Shown piece after piece: positions 1-7,646 of a stretch of 64,000 bases of DNA. The DNA lies in contig NZ_CP137003.1 of NCBI RefSeq assembly GCF_033110965.1, positions 2,356,001-2,420,000 of the forward strand, read 5' to 3'. The stretch comes from Raineyella sp. LH-20. Lineage in GTDB: Bacteria; Actinomycetota; Actinomycetes; Propionibacteriales; Propionibacteriaceae. Below the pieces are notes generated by a model. That model made no database searches. It had not been told where the DNA came from and was given only the letters and a program-made list of their open reading frames with translations. The first letter of the stretch is position 1. Each line of letters begins with the position of its first letter. A program made the position numbers and the translations under genes.

Positions 1-633
1 GCCGACACCGTGCTCTACCAGGGCGTGTCGGGCATCACCAACCTGATCACCACCCCGGGCCTGATCAACCTCGACTTCGCCGACGTGAAGTCGGTGATGG
101 CGAACGCCGGTTCCGCGCTGATGGGCATCGGGATGGCCCGCGGTGAGGACCGGGCCCGGATCGCCGCCGAGATGGCCGTCTCCTCCCCGCTGCTGGAGGC
201 CAGCGTCGACGGCGCCCACGGCGTGCTGTTGTCCATCGCCGGCGGCTCCGACCTGGGCCTGTTCGAGGTCTCGGCGGCCGCCGACCTGATCGAGCAGTCC
301 GCTGCGGACGACGCGAACATCATCTTCGGCACGATCATCGACGACTCCCTCGGCGACGAGGTGCGGGTCACCGTCATCGCCGCCGGCTTCGACGGGGGAG
401 AGCCGCCGAAGCGCGAGCAGGGCGTGACCCGCCGGACTCAGGAGTCCGCGCGTCCGGTCACCCCCCAGCCCGCCGCCCGACCGGACCGGCCGAGCCCTGC
501 CCCGGAGCGCTCCCAGCCGGCGGCGCCCGCCCCCGCACCGGCCCGCGGCGAGGCCCGCAACGGCTTCGGCCCCTCCCCGTCGGCGCCGCAGAACGACCTC
601 GCCGACATCGACCTGCCCGACTTCCTGGGCTGA
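1..633 (+). CDS. ftsZ: Cell division protein FtsZ, C-terminal part (5' end outside the window)
   Basis: FtsZ is the tubulin-like GTPase that polymerises into the cytokinetic ring. Only the last 210 codons are here; the frame is open from base 1. The visible part is the C-terminal GTPase subdomain (VSGITNLITTPGLINLDFAD, then MGIGMARGEDRA), followed by a Pro/Ala-rich linker from about base 400. It ends in the conserved C-terminal peptide DIDLPDFLG (bases 604-630), the docking site for partners such as SepF, which is encoded 0.9 kb downstream. The GTP-binding half and the start lie to the left of the window. The protein is intact as far as seen, and identification is secure. Confidence 0.97.
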   Translation, partial: ADTVLYQGVSGITNLITTPGLINLDFADVKSVMANAGSALMGIGMARGEDRARIAAEMAVSSPLLEASVDGAHGVLLSIAGGSDLGLFEVSAAADLIEQSAADDANIIFGTIIDDSLGDEVRVTVIAAGFDGGEPPKREQGVTRRTQESARPVTPQPAARPDRPSPAPERSQPAAPAPAPARGEARNGFGPSPSAPQNDLADIDLPDFLG

Positions 634-643
634 CCGTCGGTCC

Positions 644-1387
644 GTGTGGGACTTCCTCAAGCGCCCCGGCAGCGGGCCGGCGTACGGGATCGGCGTCGGC
701 TTCACCGACCGTGACGGCGGAGTCACCCCGGCGTCCGGATCGCTCAGCTTCGGCGCCCTCGACGGCGGGCCGGCGGCACGTGCGGAGAACTTGCGCCGGA
801 TCCGCACCGACGCCGACCTGGACCGGGTGGTGACCCTGCACCAGGTGCACTCCGCCGCGGTGCACGTCGTCGACGAGGACTTCCTGGCCGGCTGGCGGGA
901 GGATGCCCAGCCGGAGGGCGACGCCCTCGTCGCCGGACCGGGACTGCGGAGGACGGCACTGGCGGTGCGCGCCGCGGACTGCGTCCCGGTCGTGTTGGCC
1001 GATCCGCAGGCGCGGGTGATCGGGGCGGCACATGCCGGCCGGGCCGGGGTGCTCAGTGGGATCGTCGCAGCCACCGTCGAGGCGATGCACCGGCTGGGTG
1101 CACGGGAGCTGACCGCGTGGGTCGGCCCGCACATCCACGGTGAGTGCTACGAGGTGCCGGCGGAGATGGCCGAGGCGGCCGCCGCGCAGGTGCCGCAGAC
1201 CCGGGGCACCACTCGCTGGGGGACTCCGGCGATCGATCTCACCGCCGGGGTGCGGGCCCAGCTGCGGGCCGCCGGCGTCTCGGTGGCGTACGTCGGCCCG
1301 TGCACCCTGACCGCCTCCTCGCTGCACAGTCATCGTCGCGACGGCGCGGCGGCCGGTCGCCAGCTCGGGCTGGTCTGGATCGCCTGA
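644..1387 (+). CDS. pgeF: Peptidoglycan editing factor PgeF / YfiH-family (laccase-domain) protein
   Basis: 247 aa with a GTG start 10 bases after the ftsZ stop, so probably co-transcribed with it. The YfiH/YlmD fold is recognisable by its zinc ligands: His69 in LHQVHS, Cys113 in AADCVPV and His130 in AAHAGRAG, plus the GPHIHGECYEVP segment. Family members have been described as purine nucleoside phosphorylase/adenosine deaminase-like enzymes and, in E. coli, as an enzyme that keeps wrong amino acids out of UDP-MurNAc peptides. Position between ftsZ and sepF is the usual actinobacterial one. No clear Shine-Dalgarno is visible before the GTG. The substrate in this organism is not deducible from sequence. 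Confidence 0.9.
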   Translation: MWDFLKRPGSGPAYGIGVGFTDRDGGVTPASGSLSFGALDGGPAARAENLRRIRTDADLDRVVTLHQVHSAAVHVVDEDFLAGWREDAQPEGDALVAGPGLRRTALAVRAADCVPVVLADPQARVIGAAHAGRAGVLSGIVAATVEAMHRLGARELTAWVGPHIHGECYEVPAEMAEAAAAQVPQTRGTTRWGTPAIDLTAGVRAQLRAAGVSVAYVGPCTLTASSLHSHRRDGAAAGRQLGLVWIA

Positions 1388-1536
1388 CGGGCCGCGGGCG
1401 GGCGTGTCGCCGTCGGGTTCCCCGGGGGATCGGAGTCGCACGGTATCGTCCTTGAATGATCGGACGACACTGATCGATCGGATGCCGTGCACGCCCGGTG
1501 CACCCCGCAGCGGACGACTCGGAGGAAGGATCTCGG

Positions 1537-2166
1537 ATGGCTCAGTGGGTGAAGCGCGCCAGCGAGTGGATCGGCCTCGGCCCTCGGGAGACCGATCGCT
1601 ACGACGACTACGACGATGAGCTCGCCCACGACCGCGGCGACGAGCGGGTGCTCGGTGACGACTACGGCGACGAGTCCGAGACGTACGAGGACAGCGGGGC
1701 GTACGAGGAGCTCTACCACCAGGACATGGACGACGTCGACGAGCCGTCCCCAGAGCACACGGAGGTCACCGAGATGGTCCCGGCACGTGGTCCGCAGGGG
1801 CGTACGCCCGCCGTCGTGTCGGCCCCGGTGCATCCGGACGAGCCGGAGCAGTACCGCGAGCGACCGGTGGAGCCGTCCCGTACGGCCGACATCAACCGGA
1901 TCATCTTCATCACCCCGAAGACGTTCAACGAGGCCCGCAGCATCGGGGAGAACTTCCGCGACGGCTTCCCGGTGATCATCAACCTGTCCTTCATGGAGCA
2001 CGACCACGCCCGGCGGGTGGTGGACTTCGCGTCCGGCCTGATCTTCGGGCTGAACGGTTCCATCGAGAAGGTCGACAACGGTGTGTTCCTGCTCTCACCG
2101 CACAACGTGCGGGTGACGACCGAGGACAAGCAGCGTATTGCGGAGGGCTTCTACAATCAGAGCTGA
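1537..2166 (+). CDS. sepF: Cell division protein SepF
   Basis: 209 aa. SepF tethers FtsZ to the membrane and organises the ring in Gram-positives and actinobacteria that lack FtsA. The globular SepF domain starts at about residue 118 (DINRIIFITPKTF) and runs nearly to the end (GFPVIINLSFM, VVDFASGLIFGLNGSIEKV, VFLLSPHNVRV). The N-terminus (MAQWVKRASEWIGLG) can form the amphipathic membrane helix, followed by an acidic, Tyr/Asp-rich linker. I chose the ATG at 1537, not the upstream in-frame codon at 1498, because GGAGGAAGG at 1521-1529 is a good ribosome site and the helix then sits at the N-terminus. The yggS/ylmE gene often found just upstream is absent. Confidence 0.96.
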   Translation: MAQWVKRASEWIGLGPRETDRYDDYDDELAHDRGDERVLGDDYGDESETYEDSGAYEELYHQDMDDVDEPSPEHTEVTEMVPARGPQGRTPAVVSAPVHPDEPEQYRERPVEPSRTADINRIIFITPKTFNEARSIGENFRDGFPVIINLSFMEHDHARRVVDFASGLIFGLNGSIEKVDNGVFLLSPHNVRVTTEDKQRIAEGFYNQS

Positions 2167-2192
2167 CCACTCACTCTGCTGATCGGAACCCC

Positions 2193-2492
2193 ATGCTGAC
2201 CACTGTCGGTCTCGTCATCTACGCCGTGCTGTGGCTCTTCATGGCGATGCTGTTCGTCCGGATGATCCTGTCCTGGGTGCCCCTGCTGGTCCCGCAGTGG
2301 CGCCCGAAGGGCCTCGTCCTGGTGGTCGCCGAGACCACCTACAGCGTCACCGATCCGCCGCTGAAGTGGTTGGGCCGGTTCATCCGCCCGGTCCGGATGG
2401 GCGCCATGGCCTTCGACGTGTCCTTCCTGGTGCTCTATTTCGTGGTCTGGCTGCTGATGCGGCTGAACGCCGCCTTCCTGATCGCCGCCTGA
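2193..2492 (+). CDS. YggT/YlmG-family small membrane protein
   Basis: 99 aa with two hydrophobic segments (about residues 5-27 and 73-97) separated by a conserved loop rich in Pro and Arg (WVPLL, TDPPLKWLGRFIRP). This is the YggT domain layout, and the gene sits at the standard ylmG place between sepF and divIVA. Family members are needed for normal division or nucleoid/thylakoid organisation in some bacteria and plastids, but the biochemical role is unknown. It follows sepF by 26 bases and is probably in the same transcript. A weak stem-loop (2594-2618) ends the unit before the wag31 promoter. Confidence 0.93.
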   Translation: MLTTVGLVIYAVLWLFMAMLFVRMILSWVPLLVPQWRPKGLVLVVAETTYSVTDPPLKWLGRFIRPVRMGAMAFDVSFLVLYFVVWLLMRLNAAFLIAA

Positions 2493-2593
2493 CCTTCCCG
2501 CACCGCCGACGTGTGGACCGCAGACATCCGGACGGCCGACCTCTCGGGCCGTCGACCGGCAGGAACGGCACGCCAGGACGGCCTCAGGTCAAT

Positions 2594-2620
2594 AACCTTC
2601 AGGTGATGCGTGAGGGTTTT
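2594..2620 (+). terminator. Candidate terminator after yggT
   Basis: AACCTTCA (2594-2601) pairs with TGAGGGTT (2611-2618), one G-T wobble, 9-nt loop, followed by TT. It is a short stem, but it sits between yggT and the putative wag31 promoter where a stop would be expected. Confidence 0.4.
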
Positions 2621-2631
2621 CGCCGGTCCGG

Positions 2632-2660
2632 TTGCGGCCCGCGCCGGGGCTGAATACGGT
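2632..2660 (+). promoter_or_regulatory. Candidate wag31 promoter
   Basis: TTGCGG (2632-2637), 17-bp spacer, TACGGT (2655-2660). The predicted start is near 2667, giving a leader of about 118 nt before the wag31 ATG. A second -10-like TAGGCT lies at 2693-2698. Not proven from sequence alone. Confidence 0.45.
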
Positions 2661-2784
2661 AGCCACGTACAGACGGACGCTACCTGTTGGGGTAGGCTTT
2701 TGGGCCGACCGCAGTAGCCGCGCCGAGGCGGGCCAATGCTTTCCGTTGGACATCCGGTCCACTGGACGATTTCGAGGTGAACGT

Positions 2785-3723
2785 ATGACCACACTGACGC
2801 TTGACGAAGTGCGCAACACAAAGTTCCACATGGCTCGGCGTGCTGGCTACGAGGTGACCGACGTCGACCTCTTCGTCGATCGGGTGGAGGCGTCCTTCGC
2901 GAAGCTGGTGGAAGAGAACGAGATGCTGCGGCGTCAGGTCGAGGCGCTCCAGCTGGCGGCCGAGAACGCCGCCGAGGCCCAGCAGGCCACGTCGCAGTTC
3001 CAGCCGGTGGTGGAGGTGCCCGCGCCGGCGCCGATGATGGCCCCGACGCCGATCCCCGCTCCGATCGCGCCGGCCCCGCTGATCCAGGGTGGCGTCGAGC
3101 GGATCGTGGTCACCACGTCGGCCGAGGCCAGCCCCGCCGTGGTCCGCCTGGTCCAGATGGCGACCGAGCAGGCCGAGCGCCTGGTCACCGAGGCCGAGGC
3201 CGAGGCGCACAGCACGATCGAGAGCGCCAACCGTCAGGCCGCCGACACGATCGACACCGCCAACCGCCAGGCCAACGACACCGTCGCCTCGGCCAACCGG
3301 CAGGCGAACGAGACGGTCGACATCGCCAACCGCCAGGCACACGAGATCAGCACCGACGCCCAGACCCGCGCCGACCGGACCGAGTCCGAGGCGCGGATCA
3401 ACGCCGAGCGGCTGTTCGCCGATGCCCAGAACCGCGCGAACAACCTCGACAACGAGGTCAACATGCGTCGTGCCGAGCTGTTCAGCGGTCTGGAGGACGA
3501 GCGGGATCAGCTGCAGCGCAACGTCGCCGAGCTGCGGTCCCACGAGAGCCAGTTCCGCGCCAGCTTCACCGACCACCTGCGCAAGCAGCTGGCCGCGCTG
3601 GAGAGCACCTCGTTCGAGGGGGGCAGCCGGCCGATCCTGGCCCAGAGCCACGATCCGCGCCAGCCGATGAGCCAGCCCAGCTCCGCCACCCCGCGCCTCG
3701 ACGCGCTGATGGGCGGCAAGTAG
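2785..3723 (+). CDS. wag31: Polar growth / septum coiled-coil protein Wag31 (DivIVA)
   Basis: 312 aa. DivIVA/Wag31 recognises curved membrane and recruits the cell-wall machinery to poles and septa of actinobacteria. The N-terminal DivIVA domain (residues 1-60; LDEVRNTKFHMARRAGYEVTD) is followed by a Pro/Ala linker (about 72-105) and a long coiled coil. Inside the coil, residues 147-190 are four tandem 11-residue repeats of the pattern xANRQAxxTxx, encoded by a 33-bp repeat (3223-3354). I chose the ATG at 2785 because it gives the canonical N-terminus and has GAGGTGA (2774-2780) before it; the upstream in-frame extension has no domain. The gene ends the division cluster. Confidence 0.95.
   Translation: MTTLTLDEVRNTKFHMARRAGYEVTDVDLFVDRVEASFAKLVEENEMLRRQVEALQLAAENAAEAQQATSQFQPVVEVPAPAPMMAPTPIPAPIAPAPLIQGGVERIVVTTSAEASPAVVRLVQMATEQAERLVTEAEAEAHSTIESANRQAADTIDTANRQANDTVASANRQANETVDIANRQAHEISTDAQTRADRTESEARINAERLFADAQNRANNLDNEVNMRRAELFSGLEDERDQLQRNVAELRSHESQFRASFTDHLRKQLAALESTSFEGGSRPILAQSHDPRQPMSQPSSATPRLDALMGGK
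3223..3354 (+). repeat. Four 33-bp coding repeats in wag31 (11-residue ANRQA repeats)
   Basis: Four units each encode a hendecad beginning xANRQA. The DNA copies differ mostly at third positions, so the protein repeat is being kept while the DNA diverges. Hendecads give a slightly right-handed coiled coil, unlike heptads. Confidence 0.85.
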
Positions 3724-3760
3724 ACGGTCGCGCGGTCAGCATCACTCGGGCGTACGCTCC

Positions 3761-3835
3761 GGCCGTCGGAGACGGTACTGGTGACGGCCATCGGAGATGA
3801 TGCTGGTGACGGCTGTCGGAGACGGTACTGGTGAC
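3761..3835 (+). repeat. Intergenic tandem repeat, three 25-bp units
   Basis: Units at 3761-3785, 3786-3810 and 3811-3835 share the core GTCGGAGACGGTACTGGTGAC with a few substitutions in the middle unit. They lie 38 bases after the wag31 stop and before the terminator. Each unit contains GGTGAC. No gene is seen in them. Confidence 0.85.
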
Positions 3836-3860
3836 ACGCCACGACGATGACACGCCACGG

Positions 3861-3884
3861 AGGGCCCCGCAGCTGCGGGGCCCT
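3861..3884. terminator. Strong bidirectional hairpin after wag31
   Basis: A perfect 24-bp palindrome: AGGGCCCCGCAG (3861-3872) and CTGCGGGGCCCT (3873-3884). It separates wag31 from the next gene and can act on both strands. Confidence 0.8.
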
Positions 3885-3934
3885 TCGTGTACTCTCGGCC
3901 CACGAGTTCGTACGGAAAGAGACGAGACCTTACT

Positions 3935-4387
3935 ATGCCCACCACTGACGCAGCGCTGCCGGCTGATGACATGGCCTGGCGCGATGCCCTCGATCCCGCT
4001 GCCTTCCCTGTGGAGCCGGACGAGGACCCCTGGACCCTCGAAGAGCTCCAGGAGGTGGTCGACGAACTGGTGTCCGACATCAAGCGCCAGCGACAGATCA
4101 TCGAACAGACCCAGGCGGAGCTGGTCGGCATCCGCGACGGTTCCGACGTGACCGGCAGGGACCCCGCCGATGTCGGCTCCGCGAACTTCGAGCGGGACCA
4201 CGAGATGTCGTTGGTCCGCAACTCCGAGGAGTTGCTCGACCAGTCGGAGCGCGCGTTGGCGGCCATCAAGCGCGGCTCGTACGGTCGCTGTGAGAACTGC
4301 GGCCAGCCGATCGGCAAGGGCCGGCTGCAGATCATCCCGCGGGCGACGCTCTGCAAGCCCTGCAAGGAGCGGGAGGAGCGGCGATAG
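3935..4387 (+). CDS. DksA/TraR-family C4 zinc-finger protein
   Basis: 150 aa. The C-terminal zinc finger has Cys119, Cys122, Cys140 and Cys143 (CENC, then CKPC), with GSYGRCENCGQPIGKGRL typical of the DksA/TraR family. The N-terminal half is an acidic helical region, as in proteins that reach into the RNA polymerase secondary channel. Actinobacterial members are mostly uncharacterised, so a DksA-like role in transcription is inference. I prefer the ATG at 3935, with a purine-rich GAAAGAGACGAG upstream, over the in-frame 3887 codon. The last base overlaps the GTG of lspA, so the two are coupled. Confidence 0.85.
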   Translation: MPTTDAALPADDMAWRDALDPAAFPVEPDEDPWTLEELQEVVDELVSDIKRQRQIIEQTQAELVGIRDGSDVTGRDPADVGSANFERDHEMSLVRNSEELLDQSERALAAIKRGSYGRCENCGQPIGKGRLQIIPRATLCKPCKEREERR

Positions 4388-4932
4388 TGCCGCAGCCGAC
4401 GCACACCGGGGTCGTCACGCCGTGGCGCGCCCGGACCATCCTGCTCGGGGTCGCTGTGGTCGGGGTCGTCCTCGACCAGGTGGCCAAGCAGGCCGCGGTC
4501 GCCGCCCTCGTCCCGGAGCGGCCGGTGCCGCTGGTGGGGCGTCTGCTACAGCTCTACCTGATCCGTAACTCGGGGGCCGCGTTCAGCCTCGGCGAGGGGG
4601 CCACCTGGGTCTTCGCGCTGCTGGCCAGCCTGGTGCTGGTCGGGCTGCTGGTGGTCGTGCTGCCGCGGGTCCGGCACTGGGGCTGGGCGGTGGCGTTCGG
4701 CCTGCTCGGTGCGGGCGTCGCGGGCAACCTTGTCGACCGGGTGGTGCGCCCCCCGGCCGCGTTCCGCGGTCATGTGGTCGACTTCCTGATGCTGCCGCAC
4801 TGGCCGATCTTCAACGTGGCCGACATGATGATCGTCGCCGCCGCCGCGGTCATCATCGCGCTCAGCTTCTTCGGGCATCGGGGCCCGACCGGCCGGGCGT
4901 ACGACCGGGACGACGCGAAGGTCACCGCATGA
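4387..4932 (+). CDS. lspA: Lipoprotein signal peptidase (signal peptidase II)
   Basis: 181 aa integral membrane aspartyl protease that removes signal peptides from prolipoproteins after lipidation. The catalytic aspartates are Asp117 in GNLVDR and Asp146 in FNVADMM; the [11 protein letters not shown] motif is also present. Four hydrophobic segments fit the family. The GTG start overlaps the previous stop by one base, and the stop overlaps the next ATG (ATGA), so three genes form one translationally coupled unit. Likely clients in this window are the Rieske protein, the peptide-binding protein, the islet lipoprotein and perhaps HppA. Confidence 0.96.
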   Translation: MPQPTHTGVVTPWRARTILLGVAVVGVVLDQVAKQAAVAALVPERPVPLVGRLLQLYLIRNSGAAFSLGEGATWVFALLASLVLVGLLVVVLPRVRHWGWAVAFGLLGAGVAGNLVDRVVRPPAAFRGHVVDFLMLPHWPIFNVADMMIVAAAAVIIALSFFGHRGPTGRAYDRDDAKVTA

Positions 4933-5852
4933 GGTCACGGGTGCTGCTGGTGCCGGACGGCCTCGAGGGTGACCGGGTCGACGCCGCCGCTGCGCGGATG
5001 CTCGGCCTGTCGCGCAGCTACGTCAGCGACCTGATCGCCGAGGGGGCGGTACGTCTCGACGGCGACGCGGTCGCGAAGTCCGACCGGGTACGGGGTGGGG
5101 CGATGCTCGAGATCGACCTGCCGGACGAGGATCCCGGTGTCCGGGTGATCCCGCGGACGGTCGAGGGCATGCGGATCGTGCATGACGACCGCGACATCGT
5201 CGTCGTCGACAAGCCGGCCGGTGTCGCCGCCCATCCTTCGCTCGGCTGGGACGGGCCGTCGGTGGTGGAGCACCTGGCGGCGGCCGGCTTCCGGATCTCC
5301 ACCTCGGGCTCGCCCGAGCGCCAGGGCATCGTCCAGCGCCTCGACGTGGGCACCACCGGACTGATGGTGGTGGCCAAGAGCGAGATCGCCTACACCGTGC
5401 TCAAACAGGCCTTCCGGGACCGTACGGTCGACAAGACCTACCACGCCCTGGTGCAGGGACACCCGGACCCGTTCTCGGGGACGATCGAGGCGCCGATCGG
5501 GCGCCATCCCGGCCACGAGTGGAAGATGGCGGTGGTCGCCGGCGGACGACCCAGCGTGACCCACTACGAGACGCTGGAGGCGTTTCCGGGGTCGACGCTG
5601 CTCACCATCCACCTGGAGACCGGGCGGACCCACCAGATCCGCGTCCACATGGCCGCGATCCACCATCCGTGCGTCGGCGACCCGCTCTACGGCAGTGATC
5701 CGGTGCTGGCCGCCCGCACCGGGCTCGACCGGCAGTGGCTGCACGCGGTGCGGTTGGGGTTCACCCATCCGACCCGGGGGGAGTACGTCGAGTTCAGTTC
5801 GCCCTATCCCGCCGACCTGGCGCAGGCACTGGAGGTCGTGGCCCGGGACTGA
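4929..5852 (+). CDS. RluD/RluA-family ribosomal large subunit pseudouridine synthase
   Basis: 307 aa. It isomerises uridine to pseudouridine in RNA, most likely 23S rRNA. An N-terminal S4 RNA-binding domain (about residues 10-65; [18 protein letters not shown]) precedes the catalytic domain, in which Asp139 in QRLDVGTTG is the nucleophile. The usual motif is HRLD followed by KxTSG, so the His-to-Gln change and VGTTG are variants, but the catalytic Asp is present. Other family signatures are seen: [21 protein letters not shown] and [10 protein letters not shown]. It sits directly after lspA, the standard actinobacterial arrangement. The target position is not deducible. Confidence 0.92.
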   Translation: MRSRVLLVPDGLEGDRVDAAAARMLGLSRSYVSDLIAEGAVRLDGDAVAKSDRVRGGAMLEIDLPDEDPGVRVIPRTVEGMRIVHDDRDIVVVDKPAGVAAHPSLGWDGPSVVEHLAAAGFRISTSGSPERQGIVQRLDVGTTGLMVVAKSEIAYTVLKQAFRDRTVDKTYHALVQGHPDPFSGTIEAPIGRHPGHEWKMAVVAGGRPSVTHYETLEAFPGSTLLTIHLETGRTHQIRVHMAAIHHPCVGDPLYGSDPVLAARTGLDRQWLHAVRLGFTHPTRGEYVEFSSPYPADLAQALEVVARD

Positions 5853-5865
5853 CAACGCCCGGGGC

Positions 5866-5925
5866 CAGGCCGTACCGGCGGGGCGCAGGCTGTACCGGCG
5901 GGGCGCAGGCTGTACCGGCGGGGCG
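5866..5925 (+). repeat. Intergenic tandem repeat, three 20-bp units
   Basis: Units at 5866-5885, 5886-5905 and 5906-5925 read CAGGCYGTACCGGCGGGGCG; the second and third are identical. They start 13 bases after the pseudouridine synthase stop. No gene or obvious hairpin. Confidence 0.85.
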
Positions 5926-5997
5926 CAGCATCCCTCGGGATTTGGTGCAGCATCGGACAAATGACGGCCCGGTCTGCCGGTGTTCAGGCGGCTCCGA

Positions 5998-6003
5998 TAA
6001 GGT
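5998..6003 (+). promoter_or_regulatory. -10 element of pyk (leaderless geometry)
   Basis: TAAGGT ends 6 nt before the pyk GTG at 6010, so transcription would begin on the first base of the start codon. No ribosome site is visible. The -35 is not conserved. Confidence 0.6.
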
Positions 6004-6009
6004 CGGACC

Positions 6010-7422
6010 GTGCGTAGAGCAAAGATCGTGTGTACTTTGGGCCCGGCATCCTCCGACGCCGACCGGCTCTTCGAGATGATCACGGCGGGCATGGACATCG
6101 CCCGCTTCAACATGAGCCACGGCTCCTATCCGGAGCACGAGGAGAGGCTCAAGAACCTCCGCGAGGCGGAGGCCCGGGCGGAGCGGCCGATCGGCCTGCT
6201 CGCCGATCTGCAGGGGCCGAAGATCCGCCTCGGGACCTTCGCCCACGGCACCGTCACCCTGACGGCCGGCCAGGAGTTCATCGTCACCACCCGGGACGTC
6301 CCCGGCGACGAGCACATCGTCAGCTGCACCCACCCGGGTCTGCCCAACGACGTCCACTCGGGTGACCAGATCCTGGTCGACGACGGCAAGATCCTGATGG
6401 TGGCCAAGGAGGTCACCGACACCGACGTGATCTGCACCGTCATCGTCGGCGGCCCGGTCTCCGACCACAAGGGCTTCAACCTGCCCGGTGCGTCCGTCTC
6501 CGTGCCGGCGATGAGCGAGAAGGACGCCAACGACCTGCGGTGGGCGCTGCACAACGGCTTCGACATGATCGCGCTGTCGTTCGTCCGCACCGCCGCCGAC
6601 GTCGATCTGGTCCGCCAGGTGATGGCCGAGGAGGGGCGTACGGTCCCGGTGATCGCCAAGCTGGAGAAGCCGCAGGCGATCGAGAACCTCGACGACATCA
6701 TCGACGCCTTCGACGCGTTCATGGTCGCCCGTGGTGACCTCGGCGTGGAGCTCCCGCTGGAGGAGGTGCCGCTGGTGCAGAAGGAGATCATCACCAAGGC
6801 CCGCCGCTGGGCGAAGCCGGTGATCGTCGCCACCCAGATGCTGGAGTCGATGATCGGCAACCCGCGCCCGACCCGGGCTGAGGCCTCCGACGTCGCCAAC
6901 GCCATCCTGGACGGCGCCGACGCCGTGATGCTGTCCGGCGAGACGTCGGTCGGCAAGTATCCGGTCGAGACCGTGGGCACGATGGCGAAGATCGTCGACT
7001 CCACCGAGGTCCACGGGATGGAACAGATCTCCTCCATCGACTGGGACCCGCACACCACCGGTGGCGTGATCTCCAAGGCAGCGGTCGACGTGGCGGAGCG
7101 GGTCGGCGCCGCCTACCTGGTGGCCTTCACCCAGTCGGGTGACACTGCTCGCCGGATGGCGCGGCTGCGGCCGCGGATCCCGATCGTCGCGTTCTCCCCG
7201 CTGCTCAAGACGCAGCGTGAACTGACGCTGTCGTGGGGGCTCCGCACGGTGCTCACCGCGACGGTCGAGGCCACCGACGACATGGTCCGGTTGGTCGACC
7301 GGACCCTGAAGGAACAGGGCCTGGTGCAGGACGGCGAGCGTGTCGTCATCGTCGCCGGTACGCCGGCCGGGCGACCCGGCCGGACGAACTCGCTGCGGGT
7401 CCACAAGATCGGCAGCGTGTAG
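6010..7422 (+). CDS. pyk: Pyruvate kinase
   Basis: 470 aa, full length for the bacterial enzyme. It converts phosphoenolpyruvate and ADP to pyruvate and ATP, the last step of glycolysis. Motifs in order: RRAKIVCTLGPASS at the N-terminus, FNMSHGSYPEH, the catalytic-loop segment AKLEKPQAIENLD, MVARGDLGVELP (metal binding), ATQMLESM, and a C-terminal allosteric domain (AFTQSGDTARRMARLRP). It starts with GTG at 6010, and upstream there is a -10-like hexamer instead of a ribosome site, predicting a leaderless mRNA. The stop codon lies inside an 18-bp imperfect tandem duplication (7411-7446). Confidence 0.97.
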   Translation: MRRAKIVCTLGPASSDADRLFEMITAGMDIARFNMSHGSYPEHEERLKNLREAEARAERPIGLLADLQGPKIRLGTFAHGTVTLTAGQEFIVTTRDVPGDEHIVSCTHPGLPNDVHSGDQILVDDGKILMVAKEVTDTDVICTVIVGGPVSDHKGFNLPGASVSVPAMSEKDANDLRWALHNGFDMIALSFVRTAADVDLVRQVMAEEGRTVPVIAKLEKPQAIENLDDIIDAFDAFMVARGDLGVELPLEEVPLVQKEIITKARRWAKPVIVATQMLESMIGNPRPTRAEASDVANAILDGADAVMLSGETSVGKYPVETVGTMAKIVDSTEVHGMEQISSIDWDPHTTGGVISKAAVDVAERVGAAYLVAFTQSGDTARRMARLRPRIPIVAFSPLLKTQRELTLSWGLRTVLTATVEATDDMVRLVDRTLKEQGLVQDGERVVIVAGTPAGRPGRTNSLRVHKIGSV

Positions 7423-7446
7423 GAACCCGGCGGCGTGTAGGAAGAT
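7411..7446 (+). repeat. 18-bp tandem duplication across the pyk stop codon
   Basis: GGCAGCGTGTAGGAA (7411-7425) recurs as GGCGGCGTGTAGGAA (7429-7443). The first copy holds the real TAG; the second repeats the gene tail beyond the stop. Confidence 0.75.
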
Positions 7447-7452
7447 GAAGAC

Positions 7453-7478
7453 GGACGCGGGGCCGAGGCCCCGCGTCC
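7453..7478. terminator. Hairpin between pyk and tRNA-Leu
   Basis: GGACGCGGGGCC (7453-7464) pairs with GGCCCCGCGTCC (7467-7478). The 12-bp stem lies between the convergent pyk and tRNA-Leu and can serve both strands. Confidence 0.8.
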
Positions 7479-7480
7479 GG

Positions 7481-7568
7481 TGGTGCCGGGAAGGGGAGTC
7501 GAACCCCTACGTCCTGTGAGGGACAGACGGGTTTGAGCCGTCCGCGTCTACCATTCCGCCACCCCGGC
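7481..7568 (-). tRNA. tRNA-Leu (anticodon CAA)
   Basis: On the minus strand the gene begins GCCGGGGTGGCGGAATGG and has a long variable arm, as expected for a class II tRNA. The anticodon stem is GACGG/CCGTC with loop CTCAAAC, giving anticodon CAA, which reads UUG. The T arm contains GGTTCGACTCC. The acceptor stem is GCCGGGG paired with TCCCGGC (one G-T), then discriminator A, and CCA is encoded (7481-7483 on the plus strand). A -10-like TATAGT lies just upstream (7581-7586, minus strand). Confidence 0.95.
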
Positions 7569-7580
7569 GCACGAAGGATC

Positions 7581-7586
7581 ACTATA
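7581..7586 (-). promoter_or_regulatory. -10 element of tRNA-Leu
   Basis: On the minus strand this reads TATAGT, the best -10 match in the area. Transcription would start about 6 nt upstream of the mature tRNA. No convincing -35. Confidence 0.5.
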
Positions 7587-7646
7587 CCGGATCCACTCGA
7601 ACCGCTCCGGCGTCCGCGCCGGAGCCTCATGACAGGTGATTTCACG

